This document shows positions 49,133 through 58,556 of a stretch of 64,000 bases of DNA, piece after piece. The stretch covers positions 1-64,000 of the forward strand of contig NZ_SUMF01000001.1 in NCBI RefSeq assembly GCF_005048205.1, read 5' to 3'. Position numbers and translations under genes: made by a program. Positions within the stretch are counted from its first letter, which is position 1. Every line of letters starts with the position of its first letter. The notes beneath the pieces were generated by a model. That model had not been told where the DNA came from. It saw only the letters and a list, made by a program, of their open reading frames with translations, and made no database searches. Source of the DNA: Chitiniphilus eburneus (lineage in GTDB: Bacteria > Pseudomonadota > Gammaproteobacteria > Burkholderiales > Chitinibacteraceae).

Positions 49133-51042
49133 GCGGATTTCAGCGCGTCGGTGAGCGCGGTCACTTCCTCGACTGCGGCGGCCAGATCTTCCATCCCGCG
49201 CATCTGCTGTCGCGCGGCCACCGATGCTTCGCCCGCCGAGCCGCTGGCCTGGGCTGCGGCCACGGCAATCTGGCCAATGCCCTGGCGCAGCAGCGAGACG
49301 CGCTGACCGATTTCGCCCGCGGCATCGCCGACACTGCGCCCCTGCCCCACCAGTGCGTCGAAGTCGGCTTCCATGTCCGCCAGCCCTTCGGCGATGCGTT
49401 GTGTCTTGCCGATCTCGGCCTGCGTCAGCACGCCCACTTCATCGACAACACGCCGTACTTCGTACAGCGTGTCCTGTAACTGGCGCACCACGTCCTTGAT
49501 GTGGCCGGCATTGCCGAGGGCGGTGCCGGCCAGCTTCTTGATGTCGGCCGAAACGGTGACGAAACCGCGGCCGTTCTCGGCGGCATTGGCGGCCTCCACC
49601 GCACCGGTCACGGCCAGCATATTGGTCTGGATGGCGATCATCGACAGTGCTTCGATGGCCTTTTCGATCTGGCGCCGCTGCGTGTCGAGTTCGGCGATCA
49701 GCCCCTGGCAGCGCCGGTTATCTTCGCCGGTGTCGCGCACGCCGGCGATCAGCGCCTCGACTTCGCGGCGATTGTCCTGGAGCAGCACCTGCATGGCTGT
49801 GGCGCGCTCGATGCTGTGGCGAGCTTCTTCCTGCGCCGCAGCGGCGTTGCGTTCGATATGATCGGCGGCGGCGGACTGCTCGGTGGTGGCGGCCGACTGG
49901 TCCTGGGCGCCTCGGCCGATCTGCTGCAAGGCCACGCTGATCTGTCCCGAGGCATGTCCCAGTTCCTGGACCGTGGTGGACAGCGCCAGCGCGGCCTCGG
50001 ACATGGCGGACACGCGAGACGCCTGGGTGCCGCTACGGAACTCGTCCGCCAGCGCGGCAAGCGCACGCGTTGCGGCCTCGCCCTGGGCCAGTGCAACGCT
50101 TTGCTCGGTGATCGTCTGGAGTGCTTCCTGGCAGGCGACGGACTGTTGTTGCGCGGCGGTGGCGACCACCTCGGTGCCGCGCGCCACCTGCTGCGCCGAC
50201 AGGGCGGCCTCGACGGCCCCGGTATTGATGCGCGCAGCGGCGACCAGGATCTGTTCGATGTCGTCTCGCATGCGGACCAGTTGCCCATCGACCCGGCTGC
50301 CGGCTGCGACCTGCTCGCCGATACGCTGCGATGAGCGCTCGATGGCGGCGACGATTTCGCCGATGCCGGCCTGGACTCCCTTGACCAGGTCGCCGATCTG
50401 CCCGGCATTGGTTTCGGCATCGCCGGCCAGTTGGCGGATTTCGCCGGCAATCACGGCAAAGCCCTTGCCGTGCCGTCCGGCCTTGGCGGCCTCGATCGCG
50501 GCGTTCAACGCGAGCAGGTTGGTCTGGTCGGCAATGAACAGGACGGCATCGGCCATCTGGCCGATATCGCCGGCCATGGCGGTCATGGCCGATACCCGCT
50601 GCACGGCGTTGCGCTGATGGGTATCGATACCGTCGATGCCCACCAGCGTGAGGCGGATCTGGGCACTGACACCGCTGCCGAGCGCTTGCAGTTGCTCCAC
50701 CTTGCGCTGCATATCGGCGGTCAGTTCACGTTGGGCCTCGAAGTGCCGGCTCGCTTCGGCCACGGCAACGGCGGAAACCTGCGAGGCACCGGATGCTTCT
50801 TCGGCGCCGCTGGCGATCTGGTCCATGCTGCGCTGGAGTTCTTCGGCTGCGGTAGCCGATTCGGCAATGCCGGCGGCCAGTTGCTGGGTGGCAACGCCCA
50901 GGCGCTCGGCCAGTTGCTGGCGACGGGCGGTGGCACGCGCTTGCTGACGCAGCCGCTCCACCTCACGCGGGGCCTGGTCGGTCCCAGGCTCGACGTCGTA
51001 TTGCGACAGGCTGGGGTCGGTTCCTTTGCGCACCAGGGCCAT
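49129..51042 (-). CDS. Soluble MCP with two signalling hairpins
   Basis: 637 residues, no TM or HAMP, mostly coiled coil. Two tip regions occur: at 168-208, [20 protein letters not shown] with [16 protein letters not shown], a canonical tip; and at 466-506, [20 protein letters not shown] with [16 protein letters not shown], a divergent one. Each is flanked by long heptad helices, as if two cytoplasmic receptor domains were fused. No sensor domain is recognisable in the first 40 residues. First gene of the operon; ATG at 51042. Confidence 0.9.
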   Translation of the reverse strand: MALVRKGTDPSLSQYDVEPGTDQAPREVERLRQQARATARRQQLAERLGVATQQLAAGIAESATAAEELQRSMDQIASGAEEASGASQVSAVAVAEASRHFEAQRELTADMQRKVEQLQALGSGVSAQIRLTLVGIDGIDTHQRNAVQRVSAMTAMAGDIGQMADAVLFIADQTNLLALNAAIEAAKAGRHGKGFAVIAGEIRQLAGDAETNAGQIGDLVKGVQAGIGEIVAAIERSSQRIGEQVAAGSRVDGQLVRMRDDIEQILVAAARINTGAVEAALSAQQVARGTEVVATAAQQQSVACQEALQTITEQSVALAQGEAATRALAALADEFRSGTQASRVSAMSEAALALSTTVQELGHASGQISVALQQIGRGAQDQSAATTEQSAAADHIERNAAAAQEEARHSIERATAMQVLLQDNRREVEALIAGVRDTGEDNRRCQGLIAELDTQRRQIEKAIEALSMIAIQTNMLAVTGAVEAANAAENGRGFVTVSADIKKLAGTALGNAGHIKDVVRQLQDTLYEVRRVVDEVGVLTQAEIGKTQRIAEGLADMEADFDALVGQGRSVGDAAGEIGQRVSLLRQGIGQIAVAAAQASGSAGEASVAARQQMRGMEDLAAAVEEVTALTDALKSA

Positions 51043-51194
51043 TGGGGTCTCGCTGAGTGGGGAACGCACCGGCTCGGGCGTTCCGAATGGGAGAAATAGA
51101 GGGTTGCGAGCGGGTGCGACTGCACGCACGACCGGGCATCCGCGAGTTTAAAAGAGGCGGGATGACTGTAAGGAGTACGAAGCGCTGAAGTTCC

Positions 51195-51212
51195 TGTAGG
51201 CGAATTCCTACA
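51195..51212. promoter_or_regulatory. Inverted repeat upstream of the chemosensory operon
   Basis: TGTAGG-CGAATT-CCTACA, a perfect 6-base inverted repeat about 150 bases before the MCP start, in an otherwise featureless 260-base gap. Could be an operator. Confidence 0.3.
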
Positions 51213-51249
51213 AAACCAAGCGCCGAGCAAGTGAGAAGAACCTGAATGT

Positions 51250-51277
51250 GAAAGCCCGCGAGCGACGTCGCGGGCCA
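51250..51277 (-). terminator. Terminator-like hairpin after the small winged-helix-like gene
   Basis: Perfect eight-base stem GCCCGCGA / TCGCGGGC with six-base loop; followed on the minus strand by TTTCACATTC. Confidence 0.55.
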
Positions 51278-51304
51278 AGTTTGCCTGGCAACCGTATCTG
51301 GCGG

Positions 51305-51520
51305 TCAGTGACGGGCCTGATCCGCTTCGCGCCGCGAGATGAGGTGCTCTCCACGCTCGGTCAGGATAAACCCGCCACCGCTGCGTTGCGCAAGGCCATT
51401 GGCTTGCAGCATGCAGTAGTGCATATGGGATTCGGCGTCGGCCGGCTGGCCCTTGCCGTGCTGGATATTGCCTAGCGCGCGAAACAATTCCGGCATGTGA
51501 TTCAACATTTCGTAGCGCAT
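51305..51520 (-). CDS. Small hypothetical protein with a winged-helix-like end
   Basis: 71 residues. The C-terminal half GLAQRSGGGFILTERGEHLIS looks like the recognition helix and wing of a small DNA-binding protein. ATG at 51520 chosen for GGAGG 8 bases upstream; an ATG at 51535 is also in frame. A terminator-like hairpin follows. No family is confidently recognised. Confidence 0.5.
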   Translation of the reverse strand: MRYEMLNHMPELFRALGNIQHGKGQPADAESHMHYCMLQANGLAQRSGGGFILTERGEHLISRREADQARH

Positions 51521-51712
51521 CTTCGTGCCCTCCATGTGGCAGCAACCCCTTTCGTGAAATTCAGGTTACGCCGTGATACACGAAAGCGATGTAGGAGGTT
51601 TGGAAGTGCTGAAGCCGGACAATGGCGCAATATGCGTGGGGCCAGCTCCACCAGTAGATGATTGGCCGGTTGGGCTCGAACGCCGCGTGGTAAAGCGAAC
51701 CGCCCCGGGCCC

Positions 51713-52027
51713 TTAACGTTTGCGGCAATCGTGTGCCACCACCCCATGCTCGCTATGCAGGGCGCTGGCTGCAGGTGTACCCACCCAGGTGAGCTCGGGG
51801 TTGGCCCACTCGAAGCCCTCGTTGCGTGACCGCTGCTGCAACGGAAAGATGCGATGCGGGGTGTAGAGGTAGAGCGTCTTTCCGTCGATATTGGCACGCA
51901 CGTGGAAACGCACGTCGTCGGCACACGTATATTGCCCGGTGAGGCGCAATGGATGGGGCCCGGCCGGCGCGGCCTGGGCCTGGGCCTGGGCGGCAAGCAG
52001 CAACGCAAACAAGGCCATGTGACGCAC
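51713..52027 (-). CDS. Secreted MliC-like protein (C-type lysozyme inhibitor family)
   Basis: 104 residues. Hydrophobic signal sequence MALFALLLAAQAQAQA preceded by RH, then a compact beta domain with two Cys (YTCADDVRFHV near the start, VVAHDC at the end), as in MliC/PliC periplasmic lysozyme inhibitors. GTG at 52027 is chosen (GGAG 5 bases upstream, gives a basic N-terminus); ATG at 52018 is the alternative. Resemblance is by cysteine placement and strand pattern, so moderate. Confidence 0.55.
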   Translation of the reverse strand: MRHMALFALLLAAQAQAQAAPAGPHPLRLTGQYTCADDVRFHVRANIDGKTLYLYTPHRIFPLQQRSRNEGFEWANPELTWVGTPAASALHSEHGVVAHDCRKR

Positions 52028-52573
52028 GGGAGCTCCAGGATGGTGATCCGATTCCTTTAGCATTGCCGCTACCAACTCTCAAACGAGGGAAATATTGGCA
52101 TAACGGTGGTATGCCTCAGGCCTTCATGCCAGGAGCCCACAACTTCTGTCTTTTGAGTCGCCCAGGCAACCGGATACCCAGCACTTCCCGGCGCCACTGC
52201 AGCGACACTACCTTCAAGCAAGCCGTAGCCACCAACGCTGGTAGTGATGTCAGCGAGCGCAATGACGCCGGTTTTAGTTACAGCTTTCCCATATGCCGAT
52301 AATGCGAGGCAAGAAGAACCCCCTCCCCCTGGCTCTACTTCCCCCACACACCACCCATACAAGTAATGCCCCAGATCCCCTTGGATGAACTTCAGCGTTA
52401 CCGCTGCGGTGACCACCCACCGTGTGGTAGCCCGCCCATCAATAGATGGGCGGGGTGGCACTCACACCAGCGCCTGCACCAGGGATTGGCGTCCGCGGAT
52501 CGAGCCCGCAGCGGGTAAGCACAGCAATGCTGGCTTACACCCGGGGCCAATTTCTATCAAAAACTGGACAGCC
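52028..52573. other. Structured, mostly non-coding stretch
   Basis: Contains a perfect ten-base stem CCCGCCCATC / GATGGGCGGG (52431-52454, loop AATA) and a second small hairpin ACCAC / GTGGT just left of it. A minus-strand open frame at 52069-52461 (130 codons) has no ribosome site, no recognisable motif and begins inside the hairpin; I do not call it a gene. The base composition drops sharply at the right edge, where the glycan island begins. Confidence 0.5.
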
Positions 52574-54577
52574 CTACTGGTTGCACCAACCAAGCACTTT
52601 GATTTTTTTCGGGAATCCTACCGCCTCACCATTCTTGATCGGGTTGTCTGTATGTATATTCAAAAACCCGTTTGCAATTATTTGACGCTCAATTGATTGG
52701 TACGAGCCATCCGGAAATCTGAGAACCCTCCCAACAGTAAGCATCTTTCGATTGGGCTCGGAATCTTCAACAAAAAACCCTGGCCAATTCCTAGCCACAC
52801 CGTTCAGCCATGTTTGATCGGTCAAGTTGTAGGGGGCTATGGCCATAAGCTTGCCATCCCCACTATATTCCTTACCCAAAGGGCCTATCGAAATGAGTTT
52901 AGTCGGCACACGTGAATCATCGACAACGAATCCTTCCACTTCGTAGACCCCAGAATTGTTCGTATAGGAAGAAAAACCAATCACTTTCTTCGCCATATCA
53001 AGGACTGGAGCAACGCCACTTCTTGAAAACGCCCTATGGGGAGGTTCTTGAAGAACCCCCTTAAAGTAACTGATATTGTGGCAACTGGAATCGAAGTCAG
53101 AATAAATCACATCACGCACTCTTACTCCACCCCCAAGACCAATATATGCTTGGCCAAGGGAAGGCAAATCCGCCCATGGACCTAATTTCTCCTCCTTCAT
53201 ATACATTACAGTCCGGGGAAGTGCATTAACCCAATACCAGTCACCTTTCGCATTAAGCCATATACTATCGGCAGTTGGTTCGAGCGGGGAGGATCCGGAG
53301 GAAATCAAGGCAACAGCCCGATTCAATATCACATCATTCTGATAGTTTTTTGAAAAAGTAACCGAAGGGTACAGCGCAACAAATGCCAGGAATAGCAAAC
53401 CCACCATTGAAAGCGCTCTAAGAGAGCGGTTTAGCGTACCAATTTTTACAAGAAAACATACAGCCAACGAATATGAAATCAAGGCATAGGCAACATAACG
53501 GGCTGTAATTAGAACATATGCATCTGCCAAAGAACCAGTCCTAACCACCATCAGGGCTGATGCGGCAAGACCTGAAAGCAACAAAAGCAAGCTTAATGTG
53601 CCAGCATAAATATTCTCAATTGTACCGGGATCACGCTCACCACTTAACGATCTGGCTTTAATGACATTAAGCATCCCCTTCATGACCAACCAAACCAACA
53701 AGACCACCAAAATAAATCCAATGACAAAAAACGGGTATTTATCTACTCCATTGAATAGCGGAGCCAACGGCGTACTGAAATACATGAAAAAGGATTTTGA
53801 TAAATCAGCAAGCCCTTCAAAAGAAAAAACCGAAGAAAGGCTATCAACTTCACCGCCAATTTTATAAAAATACGACTGTACGGACCAGGTGATGACTGGG
53901 AAGACCCCAATGAATATACGTAACCATCCTCGAAAAACAAGAACCGTCAATAGCAAGTATATTATTGAAAATAATAGCCCAGTTCCATGAAAAGTAGTGG
54001 CAAGGCAGGCAACGAGTGTCAGGGTCAGCATTCCAAGCCCCGACCCATTGCGAAGATTTTTGAGCAAAGCCCAGAGGAGAACCAGGTAAAACAACCGAGA
54101 TACGGATAAAACACAGTGAAACGGAATCGTCATGACTTGCCAATCTGCCAAGCTGGTGCTTAAAGAGGCAATAACGGCGCCCCCGAGCATCATGGAAAGC
54201 AAGGGTGCCTTATTTCTTTTTGCCCAGCAAAAAAACAGATATGCAGAAAACAATGCAAAAGCCATGGTACTGGCATACGAAACCGAAGCCATCAGTACCT
54301 GGCTTCCATCAAAGAACTTATAGTCTAGCCATGCCAGGAACATGACAATAGAATGTGGATGCGCGCCAAAATAACCAAACAGATAATCAAAGAACGACAT
54401 CTCTTTGAAATTCAGCATCATTATTCGGTTCCAAACAGCCCACCCATCCACCAACGGAGCCGATGAAACATAATGCGATGCCAACGAGATATTTAACGAT
54501 GCAACCAAGATAACGATCGCCCAGTATACGATACCATATATCTGAGCCCTGTCTTTCTCACACGGATTATTCAGCAT
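52574..54577 (-). CDS. Polytopic GT-C-like membrane protein of the glycan island
   Basis: 667 residues with about 10-12 TM helices in the first 430, then a soluble domain of about 230 residues. Resembles serotype-converting Gtr glycosyltransferases and other lipid-linked-sugar-dependent enzymes in topology, not in any motif I can prove. AT-rich and unlike neighbouring genes in codon use. ATG at 54577 is chosen because it begins after the GT2 stop; a GTG at 54649 would overlap it. Confidence 0.6.
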   Translation of the reverse strand: MLNNPCEKDRAQIYGIVYWAIVILVASLNISLASHYVSSAPLVDGWAVWNRIMMLNFKEMSFFDYLFGYFGAHPHSIVMFLAWLDYKFFDGSQVLMASVSYASTMAFALFSAYLFFCWAKRNKAPLLSMMLGGAVIASLSTSLADWQVMTIPFHCVLSVSRLFYLVLLWALLKNLRNGSGLGMLTLTLVACLATTFHGTGLLFSIIYLLLTVLVFRGWLRIFIGVFPVITWSVQSYFYKIGGEVDSLSSVFSFEGLADLSKSFFMYFSTPLAPLFNGVDKYPFFVIGFILVVLLVWLVMKGMLNVIKARSLSGERDPGTIENIYAGTLSLLLLLSGLAASALMVVRTGSLADAYVLITARYVAYALISYSLAVCFLVKIGTLNRSLRALSMVGLLFLAFVALYPSVTFSKNYQNDVILNRAVALISSGSSPLEPTADSIWLNAKGDWYWVNALPRTVMYMKEEKLGPWADLPSLGQAYIGLGGGVRVRDVIYSDFDSSCHNISYFKGVLQEPPHRAFSRSGVAPVLDMAKKVIGFSSYTNNSGVYEVEGFVVDDSRVPTKLISIGPLGKEYSGDGKLMAIAPYNLTDQTWLNGVARNWPGFFVEDSEPNRKMLTVGRVLRFPDGSYQSIERQIIANGFLNIHTDNPIKNGEAVGFPKKIKVLGWCNQ

Positions 54578-54620
54578 TCTGCTCGCCAAAATTGATGTTT
54601 TACCGTTAACAAAAAGAAAA

Positions 54621-55439
54621 TCAGGGGTTATAAAACCCTGCGCAGGCACAAAAAAGCGTCTTCAGTACAACAAGGTTGCCTCGTATCCCACTTATTTTTG
54701 TGGGGACCTCCCCCTTTGGATATCTCCTGACTGTTGGCAACTCCAGACAGTGGTAGCCGAGCCTGGGGGCTCGATACGATAGATAGGCAAGCAGCTCATA
54801 TTGAAAGAAAGTGTCTCGAAACGGCGCGACACGTGTATCGAGAAGCATTTTTCTGCTATAGGCTCTGAAGCCCTGCGTTGTATCTGTCCACTTAAATCCG
54901 GATGCAAATCTAAGGCATGGAGCATGAATATAGCGGATTGCAAAATCTCTGGATTTTGGCGTATTTTCTGCGACGCCTCCCGATAGGAATCTTGAGGCTT
55001 GCACGAAATCAACGCCATCCTGGAGTGCATCAACGAACCGCGGAATAGCTTCAGGATCATCCTTGTCATTTCCATCGATAGTGATGATTCCCATGTAGCC
55101 TTGATCGAGGGCAAATGAATAAGCACATCTAAGCTGGCTACTCAGTTTGCCAGGGCCTTTTTTCACAATCAGACCGCATACGTTCTCCTGCAGGAGTTCC
55201 GCATTATCCAGTGAGCCATCCGTACTGCCACCATCGACGATGATGATATCGGCCATCTCTGAAATTTGCAGCGCCTTCATCCGCCCAAGCAAATTCTTGA
55301 TTCGCTTGCCTTCGTTAATCACGGGGATGACAACACAATAGGCCCTTTGCCGCCCCTGCCAGAACGATACCTCCATGCTTGGAATCTGCCATTTCGCTCG
55401 CTCTTGCTGCGATATTTGGATGATATCGGCCTGATTCAT
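54621..55439 (-). CDS. GT2 glycosyltransferase (GtrB/DPM1-like)
   Basis: 272 residues. VVIPVINEGKRI, IIVDGGSTDGS and TIDGNDKDDPEAIPRF are the GT-A nucleotide-sugar and metal motifs; the NDKDD stretch replaces the usual DADLQ. No C-terminal TM pair, unlike classical GtrB. Transfers a sugar to polyprenyl phosphate, by family. ATG at 55439 overlaps the SMR gene stop (ATGA). Confidence 0.85.
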   Translation of the reverse strand: MNQADIIQISQQERAKWQIPSMEVSFWQGRQRAYCVVIPVINEGKRIKNLLGRMKALQISEMADIIIVDGGSTDGSLDNAELLQENVCGLIVKKGPGKLSSQLRCAYSFALDQGYMGIITIDGNDKDDPEAIPRFVDALQDGVDFVQASRFLSGGVAENTPKSRDFAIRYIHAPCLRFASGFKWTDTTQGFRAYSRKMLLDTRVAPFRDTFFQYELLAYLSYRAPRLGYHCLELPTVRRYPKGEVPTKISGIRGNLVVLKTLFCACAGFYNP

Positions 55440-55792
55440 GCCACACCTGCCGTAATGAGCACGACACCAGCAATTACAAGCAATATGCCTGTAATAGTGG
55501 TCCATTGAAATGGTTCACGAAAAACCAAGATAGAAAGCACCGCCACGGTCGCCACAGCGCCGGATGTCAGCACAGGATGCGCAACATTTAATGGCAAGCG
55601 CGCCAGTGCGGCCGCATAGAGCAAAAAGGCCCCACCATACAAAGCCAGCCCCAGCCAGAAAGGCCAATTGGTAAGGGCAGACATGGGATCAGTTAAGGAG
55701 GGAAATTTCCGAGGAGGCATCATCGCAATCTTAACCAGAACGCTTGCTGATGCATTGGCACCGATACCAAGCATCAAGATCAGCCATTTCAT
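55436..55792 (-). CDS. SMR/EamA-type four-helix membrane protein, probable lipid-sugar flippase
   Basis: 118 residues, four TM helices (about 3-20, 45-65, 70-92, 97-116). Pattern FWLGLALYGGAFLLYAAALARLPLN and VLSILVFREPF is typical of ArnE/ArnF-like small EamA proteins. Encoded directly before a GT2, where it probably flips the polyprenyl-linked sugar. Stop and start overlap with neighbours on both sides. Confidence 0.8.
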   Translation of the reverse strand: MKWLILMLGIGANASASVLVKIAMMPPRKFPSLTDPMSALTNWPFWLGLALYGGAFLLYAAALARLPLNVAHPVLTSGAVATVAVLSILVFREPFQWTTITGILLVIAGVVLITAGVA

Positions 55793-56622
55793 TAGAGTGC
55801 ATCCTTTTGCGGGCGATAGTGGCTAACCGCACATGACAGTGCACGCTCCATAGCACGGAGATGGGGTTCTTCTTTCGTTGCAACCATCTCAATGGATACC
55901 ACGTGATCCGGAAGGTGCCTGAGGAGTGCTTGATACATCGACAGATGATCGGCACCGCCATCTCCCAACGGAAGCAAGCCTGGTTCGCTAGCATGCACAT
56001 GCCCTATCAGATCCGCATTATCAGCCAGTACGGCTTCTGCGGACTCCGCATTGATTGCCAATGCTCCGGTATCAAACTGCATTCGAATGGATTGATGATC
56101 GACAGCTCTCACAACGTGCGCGGTTTCCGCAGAAGTAGTCATGAAATTGGCGCCGTAGCATACAGGATTAGGCTCCAGACATATGATGACACCCTGCGCC
56201 TGAGCAATATCTCCAAGGCGTCTAAAGAAATCCACCGCTTCGTTTAGTGCCTGATCATCACTAAGCCCGGAACGATCGCGATTTTTGGGTGAGCCAAACA
56301 CCAATCGTTTGGCGCCAAGCCCTGCACCAATACGGCAAACGGCTTCAAGATGGCCAAGTAGCGCTTCCTGAACGTTTGCGGCCCCGAATACATTCAGCCC
56401 GTTCGTACCAAACAGCAGGGCTTGCATACCCGTGATTTCGATCCCTCTTTCATACCACCATTGCTTGACCCGGGAGATGTCCTTCTCTTTTGCGCTGGCA
56501 GGGGCCGGAAAGTATTTGCCCGGAGCGACATCAATTGCATCGACGTCGAATTTTTTCAGCAGCTGAACAACGTCGTCATCCTCCGAGATATCCCATGCGA
56601 TGTTCGAGATCGCAAGTCTCAC
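55792..56622 (-). CDS. Sugar phosphate isomerase/epimerase (xylose-isomerase-like TIM barrel)
   Basis: 276 residues. TIM-barrel strands with metal ligands as in AP-endonuclease-2-like enzymes: ICLEPNP (Glu), MQFDTGALA (Asp), GHVHASEPG (His) and VVSIEMVA (Glu). Likely isomerises or epimerises a sugar for the glycan. Overlaps the SDR gene by 4 bases and the SMR gene by one. Confidence 0.8.
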   Translation of the reverse strand: MRLAISNIAWDISEDDDVVQLLKKFDVDAIDVAPGKYFPAPASAKEKDISRVKQWWYERGIEITGMQALLFGTNGLNVFGAANVQEALLGHLEAVCRIGAGLGAKRLVFGSPKNRDRSGLSDDQALNEAVDFFRRLGDIAQAQGVIICLEPNPVCYGANFMTTSAETAHVVRAVDHQSIRMQFDTGALAINAESAEAVLADNADLIGHVHASEPGLLPLGDGGADHLSMYQALLRHLPDHVVSIEMVATKEEPHLRAMERALSCAVSHYRPQKDAL

Positions 56623-57413
56623 GATAATGCTCCCGATTCATGTTTTAATGTAACCGGCTCGGATTGTGCATATGCGCGAACAGCCAGAATCACTTCACGC
56701 ATGTCATATTGATAACCGCCTTCGGCACCAAACAGATGAGCATATCTTGTTTTCATATCGTATCGGGCAGGGTCATTGGAAAGCTCCTGGGCAAAAGGTA
56801 TTCCAAAGCCTGAAAGGGAAATATCTGCAACGCTCATTGGCTCGGCGGTAAGATGCACCAGCCGGAGTCCTTCCCGCCGAGCAGTCTGGATGTCACTCCA
56901 CAGATTTACCATGGGGTAGAATTGAAATACCCCTCTGCTTTCGATTGAATGAAGGTTGTTTTTATTAAGAAAATCAAAAATCACATTCTTACGCAAGCCA
57001 GGCCCAACCAAGCCAGGCAAGCGAATAATCACATGCTCTGAAAAATGGTCCTGAACAAATTTTTCGAGAATTCGACGATGCAAGCCATAGGGATGCAAGC
57101 CGTTCTCATCGATCACAGTGGTTTCGTCTACATCAATGGGAACTTTAAAGACATCGACAGTGCTGATTAAAACAAAGGCTTTACATTTTACTGTACCAAG
57201 ATGCCGGATCAATTCATCAATTTTTTCCCGATCCGCCTCAGGATCACGATTTGCAATCCATTTTTGCGCAGGGGCTCCAGCACATACAACGAGGTCAAAT
57301 TCCTTGTTTTGAATTTCTTGAATGTTGGTGGAGCGGTAAAGTGCGCCAAATTGCGCCTGCTTCAGAAGTGTACTCCCCACGAAGCCTGAAAAACCAATCA
57401 GGGCGTTCTCCAT
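56619..57413 (-). CDS. NAD-dependent epimerase/dehydratase-like SDR
   Basis: 264 residues. Rossmann nucleotide motif GFSGFVGSTL at the N-terminus; STVDVFK replaces the usual SSxxVYG strand, and the catalytic motif is YGLHR, so the expected YxxxK lysine is Arg. This may mean altered or lost catalysis. Remaining fold elements (IIRLPGLVGPGLRKN) match NAD-dependent sugar epimerases and reductases. One base separates it from the FAD oxidoreductase gene. Confidence 0.75.
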   Translation of the reverse strand: MENALIGFSGFVGSTLLKQAQFGALYRSTNIQEIQNKEFDLVVCAGAPAQKWIANRDPEADREKIDELIRHLGTVKCKAFVLISTVDVFKVPIDVDETTVIDENGLHPYGLHRRILEKFVQDHFSEHVIIRLPGLVGPGLRKNVIFDFLNKNNLHSIESRGVFQFYPMVNLWSDIQTARREGLRLVHLTAEPMSVADISLSGFGIPFAQELSNDPARYDMKTRYAHLFGAEGGYQYDMREVILAVRAYAQSEPVTLKHESGALS

Positions 57414-58556
57414 TCACGACTCCTTCAAATTGTTGAATTCTTCAGCCTCAAGCTTTTCCAGCACATCGTAAATATTGTCGATCTTCCCGCCCAAAATGGA
57501 AAAACAGCCAGGCAATTCAGCATGCTTTTCAAAAAGAATGGGGCGCCCATCATCCCCTTCATTCTTGACCAATACAGTCTTCACTTCGAAAAGTGAGTCA
57601 ACATATTTGGCGGAACGGAGTGCGGGAAGATACCGCCCCACGTCTCGAACCATGCGATCCACTCGAGTTGCCTGGTCGTAATCGTCCAGCTTCTGGTATG
57701 GATCAACTCCTCGCACATCCTCCCAATTGAAATGCGGAGTATAGCGAACGTGTGAAAGAGTATGCAGGTTTCTAGCAGGGAATGGCATCATGGAAAAAAA
57801 CGGTCCGTCCATGACCGTGATCCCGATATCCTTAAGGATGTCAGGGGCCTGCATGAGCGCCATTTCAGTAACCTCTTGCTTGAGACCCGTTTTCGTGCCA
57901 GGAAACCCGCCCGTAAACTGATTAAGCCCACTGTAGGTGCAATTGAAAACATAGCGGCAATTAAACAGCTCAACATCACTGGCTTCGCGCTGCACCTCCA
58001 CCGTCAGATGCCCTTGAGGTGAACGAGAAATCATGGTTGCCCGAGCTGAAAAATGTATTTTGATATCAGCCTCGCGCATCTCGCTTTCAGCCCAATTGGC
58101 AAGTTGAGTCGCATCAAATGCATACTCTTCAACGAGGAACACATCTTCGATAAGGCGAGGCTCAAATAGCCGCTTTAAGCTCGCTTCCGCTGGCTTGATT
58201 TCCGCTCCAATTTCATGGCAGAACCGTTCAAACTGCTTGGCGGTAACTTTGGAGTTACGCCGTGAAATAGCATAAAGTTTGGTGAAATCACGCTTCACGG
58301 CCTGTGGCCAGTCTCGCACGAATTTGGGCAAGTTGACGCGGCTACGGAACGCTGTCGTGAAGCTCCGGGGGTAGTGATAGCCATTGTGCACCCGGGCCTG
58401 ATTATTGTATGACGCGCGCTTCAGCAGTTCAGGCTCTTTTTCAATCAAAACGATCCGCCGCAAGCCACGCTGTTTTGCCAGATAGATAGCGATGGCCGTA
58501 CCGTAAAAACCGCCACCGATAATTACCGCGTCCACAATATCATCAGTCACGGCCAT
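57414..58556 (-). CDS. FAD-dependent oxidoreductase (DAO family)
   Basis: 380 residues. FAD-binding GxGxxG as VIIGGGFYGTAIAIYLA, with EKEP at the ribose-binding position, RVHNGYHYPRS (a DAO-family motif near the flavin) and a C-terminal GGKIDNIYDVLE. Probably oxidises an amine or sugar alcohol. Such enzymes occur in surface-glycan clusters. Overlaps the upstream GT2 gene by 14 bases. Confidence 0.8.
   Translation of the reverse strand: MAVTDDIVDAVIIGGGFYGTAIAIYLAKQRGLRRIVLIEKEPELLKRASYNNQARVHNGYHYPRSFTTAFRSRVNLPKFVRDWPQAVKRDFTKLYAISRRNSKVTAKQFERFCHEIGAEIKPAEASLKRLFEPRLIEDVFLVEEYAFDATQLANWAESEMREADIKIHFSARATMISRSPQGHLTVEVQREASDVELFNCRYVFNCTYSGLNQFTGGFPGTKTGLKQEVTEMALMQAPDILKDIGITVMDGPFFSMMPFPARNLHTLSHVRYTPHFNWEDVRGVDPYQKLDDYDQATRVDRMVRDVGRYLPALRSAKYVDSLFEVKTVLVKNEGDDGRPILFEKHAELPGCFSILGGKIDNIYDVLEKLEAEEFNNLKES

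Noticed and set aside
52431-52454. Integron attC site
   Set aside because: A perfect hairpin without the core sites of attC and with no integrase or gene cassettes nearby.
52069-52461. 130-residue minus-strand protein
   Set aside because: Start lies within a strong hairpin, no ribosome site and no recognisable family; composition does not look like a real protein.
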